Shown: positions 9,477 through 18,580 of the stretch, in pieces
Layout of the letters: every line of letters begins with the position of its first letter
Numbering within the stretch: position 1 is the first letter of the stretch
Origin: Gammaproteobacteria bacterium
Lineage (GTDB): Bacteria > Pseudomonadota > Gammaproteobacteria > Steroidobacterales > Steroidobacteraceae
DNA length: 64,000 nt
Assembly: GCA_017577615.1 (NCBI GenBank)
Contig: PKRE01000006.1
Coordinates: 62,001-126,000 of the forward strand
Direction: 5' to 3'
Made by a program: the position numbers and the translations under genes
Notes under the pieces: generated by a model
Database searches by the model: none
What the model saw: only the letters and a program-made list of their open reading frames with translations
What the model was told of the DNA's origin: nothing

Positions 9477-9866
9477 ATGACTGACATCCGTGTTCCTATT
9501 TCGCCTGGCGAGCTCATCGACAAGATCACGATCCTGCAAATCAAGTCTGAGCGGATCAGCGATCCCACAAAGGTCGCGAACGTGCGAGCAGAGCTCGCGC
9601 TTCTCGAGCAGGTCTGGCGAGATTCCCCTTATGCGGCAAACGACATTGCCGCCGAATGGGCCGCCCTACGGCGTATCAACGAAAAGCTATGGGATGTGGA
9701 AGATCGTTTGCGCGAGAAGGAGCGCACCAAGACCTTCGACGAGGAGTTCATCGAGCTGGCACGCTCCGTCTACTTCACGAATGACGAGCGGGCTGCCGTC
9801 AAACGCACGATCAACACCAAGCTCGGATCGAAGATCATCGAAGAGAAGAGCTACGCAGAGTACTAG
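9477..9866 (+). CDS. DUF6165-family protein
   Basis: 129 residues, predicted cytoplasmic and largely helical, with no signal peptide. I recognise the N-terminus IRVPISPGELIDKITILQIKSERISDP and the C-terminal FTNDERAAVKRTINTKLGS as DUF6165, a small family of unknown function found beside LPS and polysaccharide genes. It lies 69 bp after the AsnB-type gene on the same strand, so it is probably the last gene of the GT2-asnB-DUF6165 unit. No catalytic motif is visible and I assign no activity. Confidence 0.85.
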   Translation: MTDIRVPISPGELIDKITILQIKSERISDPTKVANVRAELALLEQVWRDSPYAANDIAAEWAALRRINEKLWDVEDRLREKERTKTFDEEFIELARSVYFTNDERAAVKRTINTKLGSKIIEEKSYAEY

Positions 9867-10015
9867 GCTGGGGACTGGGGGCGCGGCTTACCCTGCCCCA
9901 CGCGTGCGTCCCCACGCCCAACTGCTGCCACGGGCTCCTGGGCTCTGAGCGCTGGGCTCGGGCAGAGCACGCGAAGCCAGAGCCCCTCCCCGAGCCCCAA
10001 GCCCGTCGCCCAACA
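9867..10015. repeat. GC-rich intergenic element at a convergent gene junction
   Basis: This 149-bp spacer between two convergent stop codons begins with GCTGGGGACTG (9867-9877) and is rich in GGGCTC/GAGCCC and CCAGAGCCC (9977-9985). The same 11-mer (20521-20531) and CCAGAGCCC (20541-20549) recur in the convergent spacer 20510-20561. Shorter relatives sharing GGGGCTGGA sit in the convergent spacers at 3342-3350 and 53112-53120. I read these as copies or remnants of a dispersed intergenic element able to fold on either strand, possibly acting as a bidirectional terminator or a REP-like sequence. Confidence 0.4.
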
Positions 10016-11161
10016 TCACGACACATCGCGTGCGATTGTGCGTTCGCATCGCGGTTCCGTACGAATCGGCCTCATGCCCAGAATCAAGCGAGTGACCGCA
10101 ATGCGACGCCCAAGCTCGTACAGCGCGACGGAAAAAACGATCGTGGCGGTCAGGATGATGCCGTACTTCGTCCAGGGATCGTAGCTCTGCGCGATGACCC
10201 AGTAGGCAACCAAGAGCATCACGGTTTGATGCAATATGTATATCGGATAAGACGCATCGCGTGCCCAGCGCAACGCTGGCGTGTCCTTAGATAGATAGCG
10301 CCGCCCATAACCCAAGGCGGTCAACAACCAGCACCAGGTAAACCAATTCGCGAGCACACTTTCGATCGCCGTCTCGCGCTGCACGACCCCCAAGTCGAGC
10401 AGCGCAAACAACGTGCCCGTCACAATCGTCGAGATCATCAAGCTGCGTGTTCGATATCGCGCCAGCCAATCCCAGCTTCCTGGCATGCTCGCAAGCAACA
10501 AGCCATAGGCCGTCAGCAGCAAGTAGTGAACGAAGCAGTACCAGTCCCCGATCAGCGCATGAGTCACGGGGAACCAGGGCTTCAGCAACGCTTCGTTCAC
10601 ACCCAGCGGCAAGGCCAATACGTACAACCACGACCCCGGTTGCAACGAGCGCACGCGCTTGAGCACTACGAGCAAAGGTAACAAGAGCGGCACATACAGG
10701 TACAGGTAAAGAATGAACCAAAGATGATGCCAGCTGAAATCTCCAGCAGGATAAGGCTGCAGCTGCAGCACTCGTTCGACCAAGAAGGAAAGATAATCGC
10801 CGTCCCACTGACCTCGCCACAACCGCTCGACATATATCTGCGGCGGTACGATGATGAACATGCCGAGCACCAACGGAACGAGGAGCCTGCGGGTTCGCTC
10901 GGCCATGACAGCGCCGTTCGTGCGTCGGCGTGCTGCAAACCACAAGCCGGCGCCAGCGATCACGAAGAGCAGCGGCATGCGCAGTCGATGCGAGACCTCC
11001 ATGGGACGCTGCAGCGCTGCGATGACCTCGGCGTTCTGGATGTGGAAGTCCCAACCGACGAACAACATCCCCGTGTGATAAAACAACAGCACGGCGATTG
11101 CGATCACTCGCAACCAATCGAGAAAATCGTAGCGGACGGCGTGTTCTGTGGAATGCTTCAT
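10016..11161 (-). CDS. Acyltransferase family 3 (OpgC/MdoC-like) membrane protein
   Basis: An integral membrane O-acyltransferase of 381 residues with about ten hydrophobic helices. The family's N-terminal YDFLDWLRVIAIAVLLFYHTGM supplies the conserved arginine and catalytic-type histidine, followed by RMPLLFVIAGAGLWF and SWHHLWFILYLYLYVPLLLPLL. Relatives succinylate periplasmic glucans (OpgC) or acetylate surface sugars; the acceptor here is unknown. It stands alone between the DUF6165 gene and the response-regulator gene, with 164 bp before the latter. Confidence 0.88.
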   Translation of the reverse strand: MKHSTEHAVRYDFLDWLRVIAIAVLLFYHTGMLFVGWDFHIQNAEVIAALQRPMEVSHRLRMPLLFVIAGAGLWFAARRRTNGAVMAERTRRLLVPLVLGMFIIVPPQIYVERLWRGQWDGDYLSFLVERVLQLQPYPAGDFSWHHLWFILYLYLYVPLLLPLLVVLKRVRSLQPGSWLYVLALPLGVNEALLKPWFPVTHALIGDWYCFVHYLLLTAYGLLLASMPGSWDWLARYRTRSLMISTIVTGTLFALLDLGVVQRETAIESVLANWFTWCWLLTALGYGRRYLSKDTPALRWARDASYPIYILHQTVMLLVAYWVIAQSYDPWTKYGIILTATIVFSVALYELGRRIAVTRLILGMRPIRTEPRCERTIARDVS

Positions 11162-11325
11162 GTGGGCCTACTCCGGCACGCCCGCTAGTTTCCGCTCGGA
11201 GATGTCACATCACTTCGAAACTGTGGCGAAACGGCCTATCGTGGGGGTGAGCGGGCCACGGCATTGCCGGCTCGGCACGCCACCGGCCCGGGCAGTTGCC
11301 AAGAACGGGGACGTTCCGACAACCA

Positions 11326-12069
11326 TCAGCCTCGGCCGGCGAGACGCTCGAACAGCGCGTCCTTGTAGCGCCGACTCATCCGCAGCTCGCGCCCGCTTGT
11401 GACCTTGACCAGGTAATCGCCTTTGAACAGCGGCGCGAACGACTCGATCGCCGCAATATTGACGGCAACCGATTTGTGGATACGTGCGAAGCGCCCTTCG
11501 CCCAGCTGCGCAAGCAGGTCTTGTAGCGTCCTGCGGAGAACGAACCGCTTTGTTGCCGTGTGTATGTGGACGTAGTTATCGTCTGCTTCCAAGTATTCGA
11601 TGGATGCGGTCTCGATCAATCTCAGCAGTTCACCGTCCGGCACCAGAAGGCGCTCGGCGGCACCCACCTGAGCCCGCGCGACCGACACCGCCACATGGCG
11701 GCTGTGTCCGTCCTTGAGCCGTGCTTTGACACGCGCCAGCGCTTGTGCCAGGCGCTCCTTGTCATACGGCTTCAGCAGATAATCGACGGCGTTGAGCTCA
11801 AACGCCCTTACCGCATGCTCGTCGAATGCCGTCACGAACACGACCAGAGGCGCACGCTCGCCGTCAAGCTGCGCCACGAGCTCCAACCCGCCGATACCAG
11901 GCATTTGGATATCCAACAACGCCACATCGGGCTGTAGCTCCTCGATCGCGCGCGCAGCATCGATTCCATCGACACATCTTGCGACGACCGTCGCGCCCAG
12001 CTCCTCGAGCATGCGCGCAAGCTTGTCGCGCGCCGGCCTTTCATCCTCCGCGACGAGCGCACGGATCAC
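11326..12069 (-). CDS. LytR/AlgR-family response regulator (REC-LytTR)
   Basis: Receives phosphate from the upstream-encoded sensor and binds DNA through a LytTR domain. The receiver has the acidic pair in VAEDERPARDKLA, the phospho-acceptor in VALLDIQMPG, and T/K switch residues in FVTAFDEHAV and YLLKPY. The C-terminal LytTR domain runs from IEYLEADDNYVHIHT to LRMSRRYKDALFERL. The frame is open to 12180, but GTG 12069 overlaps the sensor stop codon as GTGA. That gives a 247-residue protein beginning at the usual family position and implies translational coupling. Probably the AlgR-like half of a two-component pair. Confidence 0.93.
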   Translation of the reverse strand: MIRALVAEDERPARDKLARMLEELGATVVARCVDGIDAARAIEELQPDVALLDIQMPGIGGLELVAQLDGERAPLVVFVTAFDEHAVRAFELNAVDYLLKPYDKERLAQALARVKARLKDGHSRHVAVSVARAQVGAAERLLVPDGELLRLIETASIEYLEADDNYVHIHTATKRFVLRRTLQDLLAQLGEGRFARIHKSVAVNIAAIESFAPLFKGDYLVKVTSGRELRMSRRYKDALFERLAGRG

Positions 12070-13169
12070 GCCGGCCGCTCCTGCCAAGGAACCCGCAGAC
12101 ATACTTCTGCTTCCTTTTCGTCTGACCTGAGCTCCAGCCGCGCAGCCTCGCCAAAGTGCGCGCTCAAGCGCGCACGGCAATTGCGCAGCCCCACACCTGC
12201 GCCCGGCATCGGCGAGACCTCTCCGGAGTTCGTGATCCGAATCTCCAACGCATCACCCACTCGTTTGGCAGCCACGAGGATCGTCGCTGGCACGCTCGTG
12301 TGTTCGACGCCGTGCTTGAACGCATTCTCGAGCAAGGGCTGCAGGATCATCGTAGGCACCGAAGCATTCTGTGCCTCGGGTTCGATGCGCCACTCAAGAC
12401 TCACTCGGTCGGCGAATCGCTCCTGCATGATGCGCGCATACAAGCGCGCGATGTGAAGCTCTGCAGCCAAAGAAGTAAGCTCCTCCTGATCCAGGCGTAG
12501 GCTCGCCCGCAAGAGCTCCGCAACGTGCGTCAGCAAGCGGTCCGCGCGCGCGACGTCCACGTGCATCAGGGAAGAGATCGTGTTGAGCGCGTTGAAGAGG
12601 AAGTGGGGTCGCAGCTGCGCTTTGAGCTGGCCGAGCTGCGCCTCGGCCAGCGACTTTTGCAGGACCGCGAGGCGATGGCGCCCCTCCTGCCACATCGAGA
12701 AGGACTCGAGCGCGAAGATGATACCGAGCCACAACCCCAGAAAGAGCCATATCTTGGCCGTGTCCTCCAGCAGCACAAAAGTCCAGGCGGCATGCTGGTA
12801 TGGAACACCCACCACCGCGTATACCGCGTGCCGGATCGAGTAGATCGCCGCGATGAAACCCAAGGCGACGAGCGGGAACCACTTCAAGTGGCGGATGAAC
12901 CAGGTGATCGGCCGGTGCAGAACTCGTCTCGCACGTCGCGCCAGACGCAACTGCACGATCAGCCAAGCGGTGGCTATCAGCGCCGAGCTTCCTTCCCAGA
13001 GCAGCGGCTCCCACCAGAGAACGGCCGGGTTGTGGAGATGATCCTGCACCGCGATGACAAGCATGAGGACCCAGAAACAAACCCACAGCACGGCCAAGAG
13101 TCGCCATTTCTGGCGCTCCGTGAGCGCGTCGGGCGCATCGAGCTCGGGCAGCGGTGGCGCATCTCGCAT
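12066..13169 (-). CDS. LytS/AlgZ-type sensor histidine kinase
   Basis: 367 residues with an N-terminal membrane region of about four hydrophobic helices, from WRLLAVLWVCFWVLMLVIAV to IWLFLGLWLGIIFALESF. The His_kinase domain follows: LKAQLRPHFLFNALNTISSLMH holds the phospho-accepting His in the characteristic RPHFLFN box. A GHKL ATPase follows with PTMILQPLLENAFKHGVEH (N-box) and GAGVGLRNCRARL (G-box). It has no large periplasmic sensor domain, so the signal is probably sensed within the membrane. It overlaps the regulator gene by 4 nt. Confidence 0.94.
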   Translation of the reverse strand: MRDAPPLPELDAPDALTERQKWRLLAVLWVCFWVLMLVIAVQDHLHNPAVLWWEPLLWEGSSALIATAWLIVQLRLARRARRVLHRPITWFIRHLKWFPLVALGFIAAIYSIRHAVYAVVGVPYQHAAWTFVLLEDTAKIWLFLGLWLGIIFALESFSMWQEGRHRLAVLQKSLAEAQLGQLKAQLRPHFLFNALNTISSLMHVDVARADRLLTHVAELLRASLRLDQEELTSLAAELHIARLYARIMQERFADRVSLEWRIEPEAQNASVPTMILQPLLENAFKHGVEHTSVPATILVAAKRVGDALEIRITNSGEVSPMPGAGVGLRNCRARLSAHFGEAARLELRSDEKEAEVCLRVPWQERPA

Positions 13170-13281
13170 GCGTCCGATTCTATGAGCACTGGTGGCGAAA
13201 CGACACTTGCATGGGGTGAGCGGGACGGGCCGCTCACAGCTGTGCCCCTACGCGATTGACGTCGATGGTCTGCGGCAACGT

Positions 13282-13560
13282 TCACCGTAGCATCGCGGTG
13301 ACAGCGCGCTCGTCGACACCTTCGATTTCGAGCACCTTACGACGCGAGCTCGCGCCGGCAACGATGCGTACCCGCGACTTGGCCACGCCGAGCTTGTCAG
13401 CTACGAACTCAATCAACGCCGCGTTGGCCGCGCCTTCCACCGGCGGTGCAGCCAGCCGCACCTTGAGCACGCCGTCATACGTTCCGGCGACCTCTGTTCT
13501 CGAGGCCCGGGGCTGCACGTAAACGTTGATGCGGACTGTCGCGCCCATCGTCTCGCTCAC
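13282..13560 (-). CDS. DUF167/YggU-family protein
   Basis: A 92-residue protein of the UPF0235 family. Its signature is VYVQPRASRTEVAGTYDGVLKVRLAAPPVEGAANAALIEFVADKLGV followed by VRIVAGASSRRKVLEIEG. The fold is known but no biochemical function is established. The start may be ATG 13560 or the in-frame ATG 13548 (MGATVRINV), the latter matching the usual family length better. It begins immediately after the stop of the DUF4124 gene on the same strand, so the two are probably co-transcribed. Confidence 0.9.
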   Translation of the reverse strand: MSETMGATVRINVYVQPRASRTEVAGTYDGVLKVRLAAPPVEGAANAALIEFVADKLGVAKSRVRIVAGASSRRKVLEIEGVDERAVTAMLR

Positions 13561-14211
13561 TCAGGTGCCACTCGCGCAAAAGCTCGCGGCAGCCTGGTCG
13601 AACCGCGCGAATCGTTGACGTGTTGCAATGAGCTCACAACGGTCAGGACCTGCGAGGCCCGCGCATTCGACGATCGCGTCACGGAGGTCACGTGCACCAG
13701 CGACGGCGCACCGGACCTCGTACGAAACGCCGCCTTGCGCCCGTGGTCTTTGGCTGCGAACGTACCACGTGTCGCCGGCGATTTTCGCAGCTTCCAGGAC
13801 GCGCCGGCGACACTCTTCCGTCATGCCGTCCATGCAGTAGCGTCGCTCACAGTCCTCCAGCGAGCCGCGCTCGCACGCGAGCGTTGCTTGCCGTTCCTGC
13901 TCGCGCAGGTATTGCGGGCCGCCGCCGTGTGTCCACTCTGTGCAAGCCTTCATGTCACCGGCATTACAGGCGCTCAACAACTGCTCAAGCTCCGCGGGCG
14001 AGCGCATCACGCGCTGGGCCTTATTGGTCGGCCGCTTGGCACTGGCGCGCGACTTGGTCGAAATGCCAGGTACGATCTTCGCATCGGGACCGCACTTCTC
14101 GTCGGAAAAGATGCGCGTGCCATCTGGCGCGGTACACGTGTAAATCTGTGCATGCGCCTCAAACGTTGCGCAGCAAGCGATGAGAACGGCATAGCGCAGC
14201 ACAATACGCAT
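13561..14211 (-). CDS. Secreted DUF4124-domain protein
   Basis: 217 residues from ATG 14211 (MRIVLRYAVLIACCATFEAHA, a Sec signal peptide cleaved near AHA-Q). The mature N-terminus QIYTCTAPDGTRIFSDEKCG matches the DUF4124 domain common in gammaproteobacterial periplasmic proteins. The remainder is cysteine-rich (about ten cysteines, e.g. LLSACNAGDMKACTEW, LACERGSLEDCERRYCMDGMTEEC), resembling Sel1-like CxxGDxxAC spacing and implying disulfides. The function is unknown. The frame extends 12 codons further upstream without a signal peptide, so 14211 is preferred. Confidence 0.85.
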   Translation of the reverse strand: MRIVLRYAVLIACCATFEAHAQIYTCTAPDGTRIFSDEKCGPDAKIVPGISTKSRASAKRPTNKAQRVMRSPAELEQLLSACNAGDMKACTEWTHGGGPQYLREQERQATLACERGSLEDCERRYCMDGMTEECRRRVLEAAKIAGDTWYVRSQRPRAQGGVSYEVRCAVAGARDLRDAIVECAGLAGPDRCELIATRQRFARFDQAAASFCASGT

Positions 14212-14841
14212 CTTCTCGCAGGGTCCCAGGTGCAGCAATTCCGGCACTTGCTTGCAATAATACTCACACGGTTTCTCACTCAGGAACTAGCGGGCTTCTG
14301 TGCGTCGTGAACTGCGAGGATGCCCTGCAGGAGACGCGAGCAGTCAGTCGAGCAGGGAGTGAATTTGCAGCAGTCAGGACGAGTTGCTAACAGGCCCGCA
14401 AGAACCTTGGTGGAGCTTTTGGACGACAGTGCGTGTAGCGGTTCCACGATGGCGACGACGCTGCGAACCTTACGCTGTACTTGCGGTCAGAGCCGACTAT
14501 CATCAGGTCACTCGGCAATGTAGGCTCGCGTCGACTGATCGGCGTGTCATCGAACCCCACACCTGAGAAACGCGATCTCAACCGCGCTCAAGCGCACGAT
14601 GGTACTCGAGAACGACGTCGTCCTCGCGACGGCTGACACAACCCGCTCCCGGCTAAACGGTGTTGGAAGCGCCGGCGCTCACCGGGGCTCTTATCGGCAT
14701 GCTGCCGATCGGGCGATGACGCCATCCATCCGAGCACTCCGAGGCGACTCCGAGACTGTGATCCATTCCGCGTTCTAGGCCCCGTGGACCGGCACACCAA
14801 CGCCCCGGGCCCAGCACGGGCGGCCCTTTGCATCTTCTTGC
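14212..14841. other. 630-bp intergenic stretch with no supported gene
   Basis: Between the DUF4124 gene (minus) and the GH15 gene (plus). Short open frames exist on both strands (for example 14320-14523 and 14387-14581), but none has a convincing ribosome-binding site, recognisable motif or coherent codon use. I see no tRNA fold, riboswitch core or terminal inverted repeats. It presumably holds the two divergent promoters and may include decayed coding sequence. Confidence 0.5.
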
Positions 14842-16683
14842 ATGCCTCTGGATCGAGAAATGGCTGGACGAATCGAAGATTACGCGATGATTGGCGATTG
14901 CGAGACCGCGGCATTGGTCGGTCGCGATGGCTCGATCGACTGGTTGTGCTGGCCCCGCTTCGATTCGGACGCTTGCTTCGCCGCGCTACTCGGCACGCAC
15001 GAGCATGGGCGCTGGCTACTTGCACCCGATGAGCCGATCGTTTCGAGTGAGCGCCGCTATCGCGGCGACACGCTCATCTTGGAAACGCGTTACCGCACTG
15101 CGCGCGGCACCGTCAAGGTGACCGACTTCATGCCTCCGCGCAACGGCGCATCCGATCTCATCAGACTGGTGACCTGCGAGCAGGGCGAGGTTGCGATGCG
15201 CACGGAGCTCGTGCTCAGGTTCGGATACGGCAACACGGTCCCGTGGGTCACTCACGTCTCGCCCGACACGTGGCGGGCTGTGGCGGGTCCCGACATGGTC
15301 ATGCTGCGCACCCGCGCGCCCATACATGGCGAGAACATGAAGAGTGTCGCCGAATTCACCCTCAAGGCAGGAGAAACGATGTCGTTCACGCTGCTCTACG
15401 CGCCATCGATTCAGACGGACATCGAGTTCCCCGATCCCGAAGAGGCATTGAAGCTGACCGAGTCGTTCTGGACCGAGTGGACCGCGAAGTGTCCTCGCCT
15501 GCAGCGATGGGAGAAAGAGGTCCGACGCTCGCTCATCGTCCTGCGGGCGCTCATCTACGCGCCCACCGGGGGCATCATCGCAGCCCCAACGACATCCCTG
15601 CCGGAGCACCTGGGCGGAACGCGCAACTGGGATTACCGCTACTGCTGGCTGCGCGATGCGACCCTGACTCTGCTCGCGCTGATGGATGCGGGGTACTACG
15701 ACGAAGCATGCGCATGGCGCGACTGGTTGCTGCGTGCGGTCGCGGGCAGCCCGCATCAGCTTCAGATCATGTACGGGGTGGCCGGCGAACGCCGGTTGAT
15801 GGAATGGGAAGTCGACTGGCTTCCTGGCTACGAGAACTCCAAACCCGTACGCGTCGGCAACGCGGCCTACCAGCAGCTGCAGCTGGACGTGTTCGGCGAG
15901 GTCATGGACGCACTTCACCAGGCACGTGCCGGCGGGCTCACGCCCTTCGATACCGCATGGTCGTTGCAGCGCGAGCTGCTTGCGTTTCTCGAGCGCATCT
16001 GGGACCAGCCAGATTACGGCATCTGGGAAGTGCGCGGCCCGCCACAGCATTTCACTCATTCGAAAGTGATGGCGTGGGTGGCCTTCGATCGAGCGATCAA
16101 GGACGCCGAGCGTTTCGGGTTCGAGGCACCGCTCGAGCGCTGGAAGTCGTTGCGCGACCGCATCCACGCCGAGGTGTGTGAGAAGGCCTATGACCCCGTA
16201 CGCAACACATTCGTGCAGGCGTACGGCTCGCGCTTTCTCGATGCGAGTCTGCTGCTCATTCCCGAGCTAGGATTCCTGCCGGCGGACGATCCGCGGGTGC
16301 ACGGAACGGTCGAAGCGATCGAGAAGACGCTGCTACGCGATGGCTTGGTGTTGCGTTACGACACTGAGCTCACCGACGACGGCTTGGAACCGGGCGAAGG
16401 CGCGTTCCTCGCCTGCAGCTTCTGGCTCGCCAATGCCTACGCAATGATCGGTCGCCGCGACGATGCCCTCGCGCTGTTCGAGCACCTGCTCTCGCTCGCC
16501 AACGATGTCGGCTTGCTCGCAGAAGAATATGACACGCGGCGCAAACGGCTCGTGGGGAACTTTCCGCAGGGATTCTCGCACCTGTCGTTGATCGTCACCG
16601 CGTTCAACCTGATACACGGAGAGAAGCCGTCCGAGCAGCGCGCCGAGACGCCGACAGGCTTGAGCCACGCCGACGAACCGTAG
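14842..16683 (+). CDS. Glycoside hydrolase family 15 protein (glucoamylase/trehalase-like)
   Basis: 613 residues without a signal peptide, so cytoplasmic. The N-terminal beta-sandwich begins IEDYAMIGDCETAALVGRDGSIDWLCWPRFDSDACFAALLG, typical of bacterial GH15 proteins. The (alpha/alpha)6 barrel follows, with GGTRNWDYRYCWLRDATLTLLALMDAGY. The catalytic-acid region is QPDYGIWEVRG and the catalytic-base region GEGAFLACSFWLANAYAMIGR. Substrates in the family are alpha-1,4-glucans, dextran or trehalose; none can be chosen here. Convergent with the Nudix gene. Confidence 0.92.
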   Translation: MPLDREMAGRIEDYAMIGDCETAALVGRDGSIDWLCWPRFDSDACFAALLGTHEHGRWLLAPDEPIVSSERRYRGDTLILETRYRTARGTVKVTDFMPPRNGASDLIRLVTCEQGEVAMRTELVLRFGYGNTVPWVTHVSPDTWRAVAGPDMVMLRTRAPIHGENMKSVAEFTLKAGETMSFTLLYAPSIQTDIEFPDPEEALKLTESFWTEWTAKCPRLQRWEKEVRRSLIVLRALIYAPTGGIIAAPTTSLPEHLGGTRNWDYRYCWLRDATLTLLALMDAGYYDEACAWRDWLLRAVAGSPHQLQIMYGVAGERRLMEWEVDWLPGYENSKPVRVGNAAYQQLQLDVFGEVMDALHQARAGGLTPFDTAWSLQRELLAFLERIWDQPDYGIWEVRGPPQHFTHSKVMAWVAFDRAIKDAERFGFEAPLERWKSLRDRIHAEVCEKAYDPVRNTFVQAYGSRFLDASLLLIPELGFLPADDPRVHGTVEAIEKTLLRDGLVLRYDTELTDDGLEPGEGAFLACSFWLANAYAMIGRRDDALALFEHLLSLANDVGLLAEEYDTRRKRLVGNFPQGFSHLSLIVTAFNLIHGEKPSEQRAETPTGLSHADEP

Positions 16684-16775
16684 GCGGCGCGGATGCGACG
16701 ACTGGCGTCCGCAGCGAGGCAAATGACGTCGCACCGCTTTGCCCCTTGAAGAGGCGTGCTCGCGCCCGCAGCCGC

Positions 16776-17369
16776 TCACCGCTTCCGCTTCGTGCGCTGT
16801 TCGGCGAGCCAATATCCTGCTACGAGCGTCTTGAGGTCCGTGATGTCCCCGTGGCGGACGCGGCGAATGAATTCTTCGGCGGGCACGACGACGACAAGAA
16901 TGTCTTCGCCCTCGCTCGGATTGCCGTGCGTACCGCCGGCTCGGCTCGTGTCCACGTCTCCAGCAACCAGCGTGATCTTCTCGGAGGTACCGCCCGAGCT
17001 CACGTATGCACCTGGGTGCACCACCCGTGGATTGCGCAGTTCCAAGCCGGTTTCTTCCTTCATTTCTCGCACGGCGGCATCGATTGCGGATTCGCCATCC
17101 TCGATGACACCGGCGGGCAGGTTATCAGTGAAAGGATAATCGCCCGAGACCAGCGCACCTGGTCGGAACTCGTTGACCAGCACGACCTCATCGCGCACCG
17201 GGTCATGACCCAGCACGGCCACCGCATTGGCGCGCTCCATGACTTCCCATGTGGAGGTGCGCCAACCCCCGTCGTGACGCTCGACGTCGATCACGTAGCG
17301 ATTGACGCGCAAGAACCCTGAGCACATGGGCTCCACTTGCTTGACGATCGCTCGCAGCTTGTTGGACAT
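16776..17369 (-). CDS. Nudix hydrolase, ADP-ribose pyrophosphatase type
   Basis: A 197-residue protein that probably cleaves ADP-ribose to AMP and ribose-5-phosphate. It carries a complete Nudix box, GVIEDGESAIDAAVREMKEE followed by TGL, matching GX5EX7REUXEEXGU. The upstream DEVVLVNEFRPGAL and the downstream HPGAYVSSGGTSEKITLVAGDVD fit the NudF/ADPRase subfamily. The open frame extends 44 codons further, but ATG 17369 gives the family N-terminus. Convergent with GH15 and divergent from the LOG gene. Confidence 0.9.
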   Translation of the reverse strand: MSNKLRAIVKQVEPMCSGFLRVNRYVIDVERHDGGWRTSTWEVMERANAVAVLGHDPVRDEVVLVNEFRPGALVSGDYPFTDNLPAGVIEDGESAIDAAVREMKEETGLELRNPRVVHPGAYVSSGGTSEKITLVAGDVDTSRAGGTHGNPSEGEDILVVVVPAEEFIRRVRHGDITDLKTLVAGYWLAEQRTKRKR

Positions 17370-17560
17370 TGCTGCACCACATGAACAAAATTGGTGATCG
17401 GACGACGCGCCGTACACGAATCGCGAGTTCCCGCGCCGCCGGAGCTTACTCGGGCACGATAACTGCCAGAAGCCCAACAAACAACGTCGCTCCCGCGGCA
17501 CGGTTGTGCGGCGTGCTCGATGTCTAGCTTCTCTCCTCGTTCACGAACAAGCCACTGCAC

Positions 17561-18388
17561 ATGAACGCCAAGATTCCCCAGGACGCCTCCGAGCAATTGC
17601 GCTCGCGTAGCTACTTGCTGCCTGTCGAAGATCGAGAGTTTCTGCTGCGGGACGAGATGCGAGCGATGCGCTTCGCGCTCGAGTATGCAAAGGCAGATCT
17701 GCTGCTACGCGATTGGGGGATCCGTTCGACGGTGATCGTTTTCGGAAGCGCACGCGTACCCTCACCCGAATTCGTGGCGAGCCTACCCGCGCCTCAGACG
17801 GAAGAAGAGCGTGCAGCGCAGGAAAAGCTCCGCCGACGGGCACAGTGGTACGAAGCAGCCCGCGCCGTCGGCCGTATCGTTTCGGAGCGTGGTGGTGCAC
17901 GCGCCCCTCATCACCGCTGGCGCGACAACGTCATCGCAACGGGCGGCGGACCCGGCATCATGGAGGCCGCTAATCGTGGTGCCTGGGAAGCCGGCGCGCC
18001 CAGCATCGGCTTCAATATCACACTGCCGCTCGAGCAAGGGCCGAACCCATATACGACCCCCGAGCTGACGTTCCGCTTTCACTACTTCGCCATGCGCAAG
18101 ATGCACTTGGCGATGCGCGCGAACGCACTCATCGTCTTCCCCGGCGGCTTCGGCACCATGGACGAGCTGTTCGAGATTCTCACTCTCAGACAAACAGGCA
18201 AAGCGCCGCGCGTGCCAGTCGTGCTCTTCGACCGCGACTACTGGCAGCGCGTCGTCAACTTCGACGCCTTCGTTGAAGAAGGGATGATCAGCAAGTCCGA
18301 CCTCGAGCTCTTCGATTACGCCGAGACCCCCGAAGAGGTGTGGGCTTCCCTCGTCAAGCACGGGTTGCGTGCGCACAGTGATACCTGA
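17561..18388 (+). CDS. LOG-family (TIGR00730-like) protein
   Basis: 275 residues with a lysine-decarboxylase-like Rossmann fold. The two diagnostic motifs are present: ATGGGPGIMEAANRGA and FPGGFGTMDELFE. Proteins of this family hydrolyse nucleotide 5'-monophosphates to free base plus ribose 5-phosphate; the plant LOG enzymes activate cytokinins. The N-terminal 90 residues (DREFLLRDEMRAMRFALEYAKADLLL) are longer than in the minimal LOG proteins, as in the larger bacterial subgroup. The exact substrate is unknown. Confidence 0.9.
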   Translation: MNAKIPQDASEQLRSRSYLLPVEDREFLLRDEMRAMRFALEYAKADLLLRDWGIRSTVIVFGSARVPSPEFVASLPAPQTEEERAAQEKLRRRAQWYEAARAVGRIVSERGGARAPHHRWRDNVIATGGGPGIMEAANRGAWEAGAPSIGFNITLPLEQGPNPYTTPELTFRFHYFAMRKMHLAMRANALIVFPGGFGTMDELFEILTLRQTGKAPRVPVVLFDRDYWQRVVNFDAFVEEGMISKSDLELFDYAETPEEVWASLVKHGLRAHSDT

Positions 18389-18580
18389 GTCGGGCATGTG
18401 CTCCCCGCCCATTGTCATCTGCGGCCGACGTATGGGCGGGCTGAGCACAAAGTCGCAATTTTCAGTCGAGCTGTAACCGCAGCGCTGCCATCTGTATCAA
18501 CAGGAAACCGCTGGCGTGCCAGCGGCAATCGAGCGCGATGGGCGCTCACCCCATCGATATTCGACCGACTGGAGAATGCC

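Noticed and set aside
11326..12180. Longer start sites for the LytTR response regulator (12180 or 12102)
   Set aside because: GTG 12069 overlaps the sensor stop codon as GTGA and gives the normal family N-terminus; the longer versions add unstructured Arg/Ala-rich sequence.
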